From NCBI GenBank assembly GCA_900554255.1, contig USGN01000012.1, positions 1-13,704 on the forward strand: DNA of 13,704 nucleotides, given 5' to 3'. The notes under the pieces are model-generated. The model saw nothing but the letters and a program-made list of their open reading frames with translations, searched no databases and was not told where the DNA came from. A program made the position numbers and the translations under genes. Source of the DNA: an uncultured Collinsella sp. Lineage in GTDB: Bacteria; Actinomycetota; Coriobacteriia; Coriobacteriales; Coriobacteriaceae. Shown here one piece after another: positions 7,162 to 12,922 of the stretch. Each line of letters begins with the position of its first letter. The first letter of the stretch is position 1.

Positions 7162-7536
7162 TTGGCCCGTATTAATGGTGTCGACCTCCCGCGTGAGAAG
7201 CGCGTTGAGATCGGTCTGACCTACATTTACGGCATCGGCCGCACCACTGCGACGAAGATTTGCGTCGAGTGCAACGTTAACGTGGATACGCGCGTTAAGG
7301 ACCTCACCGAAGATGAGGTTAACGCCATCCGCGATTATATCGATAAGAACCAGATCATGGTTGAGGGCGACCTCCGCCGTGAGCGCAACCAGAACGTCAA
7401 GCGCCTTATGGACATCGGCTGCAACCGCGGCCTTCGTCACCGCAAGGGCCTCCCGGTCCGCGGTCAGCGCACCCACACTAACGCTCGTACCCGCAAGGGC
7501 CCGAAGCGTCAGATCGGTGCTAAGAAGAAGAAATAA
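7162..7536 (+). CDS. rpsM: 30S ribosomal protein S13
   Basis: S13 lies in the 30S head, forms intersubunit bridges with L5 and contacts P-site tRNA through its basic tail. The 124-residue product has the N-terminal [20 protein letters not shown], the helix-two-turns-helix [11 protein letters not shown] (24-34), the signature [16 protein letters not shown] (89-104) and a lysine-rich end GAKKKK. The start is TTG at 7162, a rarer initiation codon. It is supported by GAGAGGAGA (7148-7156) at a normal distance and by the canonical N-terminus. The stop codon overlaps the rpsK ribosome binding site. Confidence 0.96.
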   Translation: MARINGVDLPREKRVEIGLTYIYGIGRTTATKICVECNVNVDTRVKDLTEDEVNAIRDYIDKNQIMVEGDLRRERNQNVKRLMDIGCNRGLRHRKGLPVRGQRTHTNARTRKGPKRQIGAKKKK

Positions 7537-7550
7537 GGAGCGCTAGATAG

Positions 7551-7955
7551 ATGGCTACTGCTAAGAAGAACGTTCGCGCTGCCCGTCTGAAGCGCGCGGA
7601 CCGTAAGAACATTTCCGTGGGCCAGGCTCACATTCGTTCTACGTTCAACAACACGATCGTTTCGATCACCGATCCCCAGGGCAACGTCATTTCCTGGAAG
7701 TCGGCTGGCCAGGTGGGCTTCAAGGGCTCCCGTAAGTCCACGCCGTTCGCTGCCCAGATGGCTGCCGAGGCTGCTGCCAAGCAGGCCATGGAGCACGGTA
7801 TGAAGAAGGTTTCCGTCTTCGTCAAGGGCCCCGGCTCCGGTCGTGAGACCGCCATCCGCTCCCTCCAGGCTGCTGGCCTCGAGGTCTCGAGCATCCAGGA
7901 CAAGACCCCCATTCCGCACAACGGCTGCCGCCCCAAGAAGCGTCGCCGCGTGTAA
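7551..7955 (+). CDS. rpsK: 30S ribosomal protein S11
   Basis: S11 is on the platform of the 30S subunit, close to the Shine-Dalgarno interaction and the E site. The 134-residue product shows the typical [19 protein letters not shown] (27-45), [14 protein letters not shown] (56-69), and the C-terminal [14 protein letters not shown] (121-134). The ATG at 7551 follows AAGGAG (7535-7540), which overlaps the rpsM stop. It is followed after 19 bases by rpsD, the normal order. Confidence 0.97.
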   Translation: MATAKKNVRAARLKRADRKNISVGQAHIRSTFNNTIVSITDPQGNVISWKSAGQVGFKGSRKSTPFAAQMAAEAAAKQAMEHGMKKVSVFVKGPGSGRETAIRSLQAAGLEVSSIQDKTPIPHNGCRPKKRRRV

Positions 7956-7974
7956 CTGAAAGGATCGTATCAAT

Positions 7975-8571
7975 ATGGCAATCGACAGGACTCCTGTTCT
8001 TAAGCGCTGCCGTCAGCTCGGGATCGATCCCGCTGAGCTCGGTTACAGCAGCAAGAAGGAATCTATCCGTCAGCCCAAGCGCCGTCGCAAGGAATCTGAG
8101 TACGGCATGCAGCTGCGCGAGAAGCAGAAGGTCAAGTTCATCTATGGCGTTCTGGAGAAGCAGTTCCACGGCTACTTCAACAAGGCCCGCAAGATGAACG
8201 GCGTCACCGGTGAGAACCTCATGATCATCCTTGAGTCTCGCCTCGACAACGTCGTCTTCCGTCTTGGCTTCGCCCGCACCCGCAAAGAGGCTCGTCAGTC
8301 CGTCCGTCATGGTCACTTCACCGTGAACGGCAAGCGCGTGGACATCCCGTCCTACCGCGTCAAGGCCGGCGACGTCGTCGCTGTCGGCGAGAAGTTCCGT
8401 GACCTCCTCCCCATCAAGGAGGCCCTGATTTCCTCCGAGCGCTTTGAGGTTCCTGGCTGGCTCGAGGTCGATATCGAGAAGCTGTCTGGTAACGTGCTCG
8501 CTCTGCCGACGCGTGAGCAGATCAGCGGTGATATCAACGAGCAGCTCATCGTCGAGCTCTACTCTAAGTAG
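7975..8571 (+). CDS. rpsD: 30S ribosomal protein S4
   Basis: S4 is a primary 16S rRNA binder that starts 30S assembly and helps unwind mRNA at the entry channel; in several bacteria it also represses its own operon. The 198-residue product is slightly shorter than the E. coli protein (206). The N-terminal domain has a single cysteine (C12), so it lacks the zinc knuckle seen in some S4 proteins. The S4 RNA-binding domain covers about 88-150, with SRLDNVVFRLGFARTRKEAR (88-107) and HGHFTVNGKRVDIPSYRVKA. The ATG at 7975 follows GAAAGGAT (7958-7965). Confidence 0.97.
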   Translation: MAIDRTPVLKRCRQLGIDPAELGYSSKKESIRQPKRRRKESEYGMQLREKQKVKFIYGVLEKQFHGYFNKARKMNGVTGENLMIILESRLDNVVFRLGFARTRKEARQSVRHGHFTVNGKRVDIPSYRVKAGDVVAVGEKFRDLLPIKEALISSERFEVPGWLEVDIEKLSGNVLALPTREQISGDINEQLIVELYSK

Positions 8572-8603
8572 TCCATCCGGGCTGCTGAGGCTGGAGGTAA
8601 TAC

Positions 8604-9545
8604 ATGTCAGAATTCATTAGGCCTCAGGTTCAGGTCGAAGAGATCAACGAGACGTCTGCTCGTGTCTCCGTTGAGCCGCTCGAGCGTGGCTACGGCGATA
8701 CGCTGGGTAACTCCCTTCGTCGCGTTCTTCTGTCCTCGCTCGAGGGTGCCGCTGTCGAGGCTATTCAGATCGATGGTGCGCAGCACGAGTTCATGACCAT
8801 CCCTAACATGGTCGAGGATGTCACCGACATCGTCCTGAATGTCAAGGGTCTTGTCTTCAGGGCTCTCGGCACGACCGACGAGGCGACCGCCACCATCTCG
8901 GTTGACGGCCCCTGCGAGGTCACCGGTGCGGACTTCTTTATTCCGTCCGAGTTTGAGCTGGTCAACCCCGAGCAGCACATCGCTACGCTCACCGAGGGTG
9001 GCCATCTCACCATGAGCATGCGCATCGGCTATGGCCGCGGCTATGTTTCTGGCGAGGCCAACAAGCGCGATAACGATCCCATCGGTGTGATCCATGTCGA
9101 CTCGCTGTACTCGCCGGTTTCCCGTTGCGCCAAGCTCGTTGAGGCTTGTCGTGTCGGTCAGCACACCGACTACGACCGCCTTGTCCTCGAGATCGAGACC
9201 AACGGCTCCATCGCCCCGCGCGACGCCGTGGTCCAGGCTGCCAATATCATCAACCAGCATATGGCTGCCTTTATGAACCTTGCCGAGACCCCCGAGGTCG
9301 AGGAGGAGGCTTCGATCTTCGCTCCCGAGGTCACCAACGACAACGCCGAGCTGGACAAGCAGATCGAGGATCTGGACCTTTCCGTCCGTTCCTACAACTG
9401 CCTTAAGCGCGCCAGCATTCACTCGGTCCGTCAGCTCGTTGAGTTCTCGGAGAACGATCTGCTCAACATCCGTAACTTCGGTGTTAAGTCGATCGAGGAA
9501 GTGAAGGACAAGCTTGAGTCCATGGGCCTGAGCCTGAAGGCTTAA
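8604..9545 (+). CDS. rpoA: DNA-directed RNA polymerase subunit alpha
   Basis: Alpha dimerises to nucleate assembly of the core polymerase, and its C-terminal domain touches UP elements and activators. The 313-residue product has a complete N-terminal domain (about 1-228) with RGYGDTLGNSLRRVLLSSL (28-46), a short acidic linker (about 229-253), and the C-terminal domain (254-313). In that last part R262, N265, C266, G293 and K295 correspond to the E. coli DNA-contact residues R265, N268, C269, G296 and K298. This suggests UP-element recognition is kept. The ATG at 8604 follows GGAGGT (8593-8598). Position between rpsD and rplQ is standard. Confidence 0.97.
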   Translation: MSEFIRPQVQVEEINETSARVSVEPLERGYGDTLGNSLRRVLLSSLEGAAVEAIQIDGAQHEFMTIPNMVEDVTDIVLNVKGLVFRALGTTDEATATISVDGPCEVTGADFFIPSEFELVNPEQHIATLTEGGHLTMSMRIGYGRGYVSGEANKRDNDPIGVIHVDSLYSPVSRCAKLVEACRVGQHTDYDRLVLEIETNGSIAPRDAVVQAANIINQHMAAFMNLAETPEVEEEASIFAPEVTNDNAELDKQIEDLDLSVRSYNCLKRASIHSVRQLVEFSENDLLNIRNFGVKSIEEVKDKLESMGLSLKA

Positions 9546-9575
9546 TGCTTCGCATATTTGAGGAGAAACTAGACC

Positions 9576-10043
9576 ATGCGTCACAACGTTAAGAAGGGCC
9601 TGAAGCTCGGCACCGATGCGAGCCACACCAAGGCCATGAAGAAGAGCCTTGCTAAGGCCCTCTTCGAGAACGACCGCATCAAGACCACCGAGACCCGCGC
9701 TAAGGCGCTGCGTTCGGTCGTCGACCCGATCATCACTTGGGCCAAGAAGGGCGACCTGCACTCTCGTCGTCTGGCTATCGCCAAGCTCGGCGATAAGCAG
9801 CTCGTTGCCGAGATCTTCGACAAGGCTGCCCAGGGCATGTGGCAGGACCGCAACGGCGGTTACACCCGCATCATGAAGCTCGGTAACCGTAAGGGCGACA
9901 ACGCTCCCATCGTTATCATGGAGCTCGTCACCGAGCCTTGCACGCCTAAGGCCAAGAAGGCTGCTCCGGCCCCCAAGAAGGCCGCTGCTCCCAAGAAGGT
10001 CGAGGCTGTCGAGGAGGCTCCTGCTGAGGAGACCGCTGAGTAG
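9576..10043 (+). CDS. rplQ: 50S ribosomal protein L17 with Ala/Lys/Glu tail
   Basis: L17 is a large-subunit protein near the exit tunnel. The core (1-120) shows MRHNVKKGLKLGTDASHTKA at the start, the ITWAKKGDLHSRRLA stretch (53-67) and GGYTRIMKLGNRKGDNAPI (94-112) followed by VIMELV. The 155-residue length exceeds the usual 115-130 because of a low-complexity tail (121-155) that changes from lysine/alanine/proline-rich (KKAAPAPKKAAAPKK) to glutamate-rich. Such tails are common on actinobacterial L17. The ATG at 9576 follows GAGGAG (9560-9565). It is the last gene before a strong terminator and so closes the ribosomal cluster. Confidence 0.96.
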   Translation: MRHNVKKGLKLGTDASHTKAMKKSLAKALFENDRIKTTETRAKALRSVVDPIITWAKKGDLHSRRLAIAKLGDKQLVAEIFDKAAQGMWQDRNGGYTRIMKLGNRKGDNAPIVIMELVTEPCTPKAKKAAPAPKKAAAPKKVEAVEEAPAEETAE

Positions 10044-10068
10044 ACATTCCGTCTGCATAGGCTATATT
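10041..10068 (+). promoter_or_regulatory. Possible truA promoter overlapping the rplQ end
   Basis: TAGACA (10041-10046, containing the rplQ stop codon) and TATATT (10063-10068) each match the sigma-70-type hexamers at 5 of 6, with a 16-base spacer. Initiation is expected near 10075, inside the left arm of the terminator at 10070-10093. Transcripts started here would lack a complete stem and so escape that terminator. Confidence 0.5.
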
Positions 10069-10069
10069 C

Positions 10070-10100
10070 GAGGGGTACGTTCGCGTACCCCTCTTTTTTT
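10070..10100 (+). terminator. Intrinsic terminator after rplQ
   Basis: GAGGGGTACG (10070-10079) pairs perfectly with CGTACCCCTC (10084-10093) around a TTCG tetraloop, followed directly by seven T (10094-10100). This is a textbook Rho-independent terminator and marks the end of the ribosomal transcription unit. Confidence 0.95.
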
Positions 10101-10135
10101 GTCGCGATACCGTTACTTGTTTGTTGGGAGCGCCC

Positions 10136-10960
10136 ATGACTGCGCCGTCTGATTTCAATTCGATTTCCGAGCTTGACGCCACGCTCGTATTTCGCGTGGC
10201 CTATGATGGCTCGTCGTATAGCGGATTTGCCGAGCAGCCGGGCCAGACGACCGTTGCGGGCGAGTTGCGCCGCGCTATCGAGACGCTGCTGCGCCGCCCA
10301 ATTGATCTGACGTGTGCGGGGCGTACCGATGCCGGTGTGCATGCGGTAGCGCAGTATATTAGCGTGCCCGTAACGGACGCTGAGCTCGCCCTTACGCGCC
10401 GTAGGTGGCTGCGGGCTATGGATGCCCTGCTGCCTAAAGATATCGCCATAAACGAGGTCTACAGGGCCCGTAAGGGCTTTTCTGCACGCTTTGACGCGCG
10501 TTCCCGTACGTATACGTACCGTATTGCCGATCGCGATGCGCGCCCCGTGCTGTCCCGTGGTGCCGTGTGGTGGCATCGCTATCCCTTGGACGTCGAGGCC
10601 ATGTCTGCGGCCTGTCCCGCGCTTTTGGGTGAGCAGGACTTTAAGAGCTTTTGCAAGGTCGCCTCTGCCGTGGGCAAGCCCACGCACCGCTGCGTGATGC
10701 GTGCCGAGTTTGGCCACGAGGTCGCTTTTGGCGAGGATATCCTGACGTTTACCATCGAGGGCAACGCATTTTTACATTCGATGGTGCGCACTATTGTGGG
10801 CACGCTCGTGGAGATTGGCATGCATCGCCGCGATCCCCAGTGGATGCGCGAGGTCATTGATGCCTGCGACCGTACCGCTGCGGGTCCCACGGCGCCTGCC
10901 TGCGGCCTTACGTTTATGGGCGTGGATTACGATCCCGCCGAGCTTGTCGTGCTCGACTAG
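10136..10960 (+). CDS. truA: tRNA pseudouridine(38-40) synthase TruA
   Basis: TruA converts uridines 38-40 in the anticodon arm of many tRNAs to pseudouridine. The 274-residue product has VAYDGSSYSGFAEQPGQTTV (21-40), the catalytic motif CAGRTDAGVHA (60-70) with D65 as nucleophile, ARFDARSRTYTYRI (117-130), FLHSMVRTIVG (212-222) and AGPTAPACGL (249-258), all in family order. The ATG at 10136 is preferred because GGGAG (10126-10130) lies just upstream; the TTG at 10121 lies ahead of that site. Codon use is less biased than in the ribosomal genes. It sits 92 bases after rplQ, beyond the terminator, and may use the promoter at 10041-10068. Confidence 0.95.
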   Translation: MTAPSDFNSISELDATLVFRVAYDGSSYSGFAEQPGQTTVAGELRRAIETLLRRPIDLTCAGRTDAGVHAVAQYISVPVTDAELALTRRRWLRAMDALLPKDIAINEVYRARKGFSARFDARSRTYTYRIADRDARPVLSRGAVWWHRYPLDVEAMSAACPALLGEQDFKSFCKVASAVGKPTHRCVMRAEFGHEVAFGEDILTFTIEGNAFLHSMVRTIVGTLVEIGMHRRDPQWMREVIDACDRTAAGPTAPACGLTFMGVDYDPAELVVLD

Positions 10961-10968
10961 GGGAGGGC

Positions 10969-11000
10969 TCGACGCGTCCGTACCTGGCACATACTATGTG
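10969..11000 (+). promoter_or_regulatory. Possible promoter with palindrome ahead of the glycosyltransferase
   Basis: TCGACG (10969-10974) and TACTAT (10992-10997), spaced by 17 bases, each match the sigma-70-type hexamers at 4 of 6. The -10 lies inside a 13-base palindrome, CACATA-C-TATGTG (10988-11000), which could be an operator. The remaining gap up to 11121 shows no gene and no strong hairpin. Confidence 0.3.
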
Positions 11001-11121
11001 TGAGCTGCGCGTGTGCAACATCTGTTCTTGGCGTGCAATACAACCGGTGTCTCATTGCTTTTATTGCCGGGGTGTACCATGAACCACGATTTAATTCATT
11101 GCTGTCGAGAGGACGGATAAC

Positions 11122-12162
11122 TTGGTTCGACGTGGCTCGCATCCGCGACTTTCGGTGATCCTTGTGGTAGAAGGTTCGCCCAGCTATGCGATGCGTGCGC
11201 TCGAGAGTATCCAGAACCAAGACCTCTACGATTTGCAGATTGTCGTTGTCTGCCGCGATGCTGCGCCCGGTGTGCGCCATTCGCTTCAAGTTGCTGCCGA
11301 TAGGGACATCCATATTGATTTGATTGACGTCGAGGACGCGAAGCGCGGCGCTTGTCTTCGTGCCGGTTTTGATGCCTCGCGCGGCTCTCACATCATCGCC
11401 ATGAACGCCGATGAGTGGTTTGCTCCGCAGGCCCTTTCCAAGATGGTCGATATCGCGTGCGATACTGCGGCAGACATTGTGCTCCCCTCGGTGTCGCTCG
11501 ATCGATACGATGCGCATCGCGAGCGTCATTCGCGCGTCTTGGATGCTACTCATATTTCCATTGATAGCAAATCTTCGATGGTGGCCGGGCTGCCTCAGTT
11601 GATTTTAGGCGGCCTAGTCGCTCAGACCTCTGGCGTGATGTACAGCCGCTCGCTGTTTGAGGCATGCCTGTCGCGCGGCAAGGCGTACCGTACGGTTGAG
11701 TTTATGGCTTATGCGCTCTCGCAGGCACGATTCGTGTCCGGCTGCGGCGACGCTTGTTTCCACGCGGTGGCACCTAAGCTTACAGATGCCTTTGATCCCA
11801 CCATGTATGCCAGGATATCCGATGACACTCGAGCGCTCGACGAGCTTGCGGACTCACTCTCGGAAGCAGATAGCGGTGGTCGGCTCAAGCTGGCAAGCCA
11901 AAAGTTCTACTTTGCCGGACTGGTCGCCTGCATCGAGAATTTGTGTCTGAGCCCGCATGGGGTGTCGTCAATTGAGCGTTCCGCCCGCATGCGTGATATG
12001 CTCGAGGCGCCTCGAACCCGTCAGATGGTCGCCGCGCTCAAGGACAACCATCGGGGACTCGGTCTGTTGTTTGGGCCGATCGCCAGCGCCAAGCCCACGC
12101 GCTGCGTGATGTGTACGCATCTGGCAGCTTTTCTTAACCGGACGGGTGCAAAAACCGCCTAA
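11122..12162 (+). CDS. Divergent family-2-like glycosyltransferase
   Basis: The N-terminal half resembles a GT-A-fold family 2 glycosyltransferase, which moves a sugar from a nucleotide donor onto an acceptor. SVILVVEGSPSYAMRALESI (11-30), NQDLYDLQIVVV (32-43), RGACLRAGFDASRGSHIIAM (75-94) and then NADEWF (95-100) stand where such enzymes have a DxD or DSDD motif. The first Asp of that motif is Asn (N95), and the usual VDDGS is replaced by VCRDAAPG, so metal or donor binding may differ. No signal peptide or membrane segment is visible. The C-terminal half (about 180-346) matches nothing I recognise and has several cysteines. The 346-residue frame starts with TTG at 11122, supported by AGAGGA (11108-11113). 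Acceptor and pathway are unknown. Confidence 0.6.
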   Translation: MVRRGSHPRLSVILVVEGSPSYAMRALESIQNQDLYDLQIVVVCRDAAPGVRHSLQVAADRDIHIDLIDVEDAKRGACLRAGFDASRGSHIIAMNADEWFAPQALSKMVDIACDTAADIVLPSVSLDRYDAHRERHSRVLDATHISIDSKSSMVAGLPQLILGGLVAQTSGVMYSRSLFEACLSRGKAYRTVEFMAYALSQARFVSGCGDACFHAVAPKLTDAFDPTMYARISDDTRALDELADSLSEADSGGRLKLASQKFYFAGLVACIENLCLSPHGVSSIERSARMRDMLEAPRTRQMVAALKDNHRGLGLLFGPIASAKPTRCVMCTHLAAFLNRTGAKTA

Positions 12163-12168
12163 ACGGCT

Positions 12169-12206
12169 CATTTCGAAACAAATTTGCATAGAATTGTTTC
12201 GAAATG
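12169..12206. repeat. 13-bp inverted repeat with two TTTCGAAA cores
   Basis: Bases 12169-12181 are perfectly complementary to 12194-12206 around a 12-base spacer. Each arm contains the self-complementary octamer TTTCGAAA (12171-12178 and 12197-12204), 26 bases apart. It begins six bases after the glycosyltransferase stop and is not followed by a T run. It may be an operator for a dimeric regulator acting on argR, or a 3' hairpin that protects the upstream message. Confidence 0.7.
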
Positions 12207-12214
12207 CGTTCTTA

Positions 12215-12261
12215 TACACAAAAGCCTTCAAATAGCGTTAAACTATTCAATCACTGATTGA
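12215..12261 (+). promoter_or_regulatory. Possible argR promoter and operator palindrome
   Basis: TCAATCA-C-TGATTGA (12247-12261) is a perfect palindrome with one central base, 33 bases upstream of argR. A weak promoter, TACACA (12215-12220) with TAAACT (12239-12244) and an 18-base spacer, would place the start near 12251, inside the palindrome. ArgR proteins commonly repress their own genes, but this site is not a clear match to the classical ARG box, which has TGAAT...ATTCA halves. Autoregulation is therefore an inference. Confidence 0.35.
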
Positions 12262-12294
12262 TTGTCTCCGCCATCTTTTGGAGAGAGGGTTTGT

Positions 12295-12732
12295 ATGGCT
12301 AAAAAACGCAATGGGCGCCAGGATGCCATTAGAGATATTGTGCGCAATAAGGACGTCCGCACGCAGCGCGTGCTGGTTGATGAGCTCCGCGCTATGGGCT
12401 TTGATTGCACGCAGGCGACTGTCTCTCGCGATATTGCCGATATGGGGCTGCGTAAGCTCCCTGAGGGCATCTATGTTCTGGCAGAGGACCTGCACCTGCA
12501 GCGTATGGTTTCCGAGCTCGTAACGGGCGTTCTGCGCACCGATAATCTGGTTATGATTAAGGCTCAGCCTGGCACGGCTTCCGGCATCGCCGCCGCCGTT
12601 GATGCGGCAGAGCTGCCCGATGTGCTTGGCTCGCTTGCCGGCAACGATACGATTTTGGTTATTGCCCAGACGGCCGAGGACGGCGAGCGTCTTGAGGCGC
12701 TGATCAATAAGCTGAGCAATTCTCGCAAGTAG
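12295..12732 (+). CDS. argR: Arginine repressor ArgR
   Basis: ArgR is a hexameric, arginine-responsive transcription factor that represses arginine biosynthesis and often activates its catabolism. The 145-residue product has the N-terminal winged helix (about 5-62), with the recognition part CTQATVSRDIADMGLRK (38-54). The C-terminal arginine-binding/oligomerisation domain (about 72-145) carries QPGTASGIAAAVD (91-103) and GNDTILVI (116-123). The ATG at 12295 is preferred because GGAGAG (12280-12285) lies upstream and the start gives the usual basic N-terminus. An in-frame TTG at 12262 would add 11 residues unlike the family. No arg genes are in the window, so its targets lie elsewhere. Confidence 0.93.
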   Translation: MAKKRNGRQDAIRDIVRNKDVRTQRVLVDELRAMGFDCTQATVSRDIADMGLRKLPEGIYVLAEDLHLQRMVSELVTGVLRTDNLVMIKAQPGTASGIAAAVDAAELPDVLGSLAGNDTILVIAQTAEDGERLEALINKLSNSRK

Positions 12733-12783
12733 GCGTGCGGGTCGTGCGCTCGGCACCGTGCGCGCTGACATAGTGGCTTGTAA

Positions 12784-12817
12784 GGGGTATCGACGTTGGT
12801 CGGTGCCCCCCTTTTTT
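12784..12817 (+). terminator. Intrinsic terminator after argR
   Basis: Bases 12784-12794 pair with 12799-12809 (11 pairs, two G-T) around a GTTG loop, followed by CC and six T (12812-12817). It lies 51 bases after the argR stop and ends that transcript. Confidence 0.85.
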
Positions 12818-12858
12818 GTCTGCCGGTATAAAGACCGCCCATCAGGTCGCATTAAACT

Positions 12859-12900
12859 AAAAAGGCCCCCGAGCAGTTTAATAAGCTGCTCGGGGGCCTT
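12859..12900 (-). terminator. Intrinsic terminator of the penicillin-binding protein gene
   Basis: Bases 12862-12876 are perfectly complementary to 12886-12900 (15 pairs), with a nine-base loop whose ends can pair further. Read on the - strand the stem is followed by TTTTT (complement of 12859-12863, the first two overlapping the stem foot) and then AGTTTAAT. On the + strand no T run follows. It therefore serves the - strand gene that ends at 12923. Confidence 0.9.
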
Positions 12901-12922
12901 GTTGCTTATGGCCGGATGATTT

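Noticed and set aside
8607..10058. Open frame of 483 codons on the - strand across rpoA and rplQ
   Set aside because: Same cause: antisense of rpoA and rplQ codons, with Leu/Asp/Gly-rich meaningless protein and no support for expression.
12262..12294. TTG start for argR 11 codons upstream
   Set aside because: The extra residues do not fit the family, and the purine-rich binding site is inside that extension, placed correctly for the ATG at 12295.
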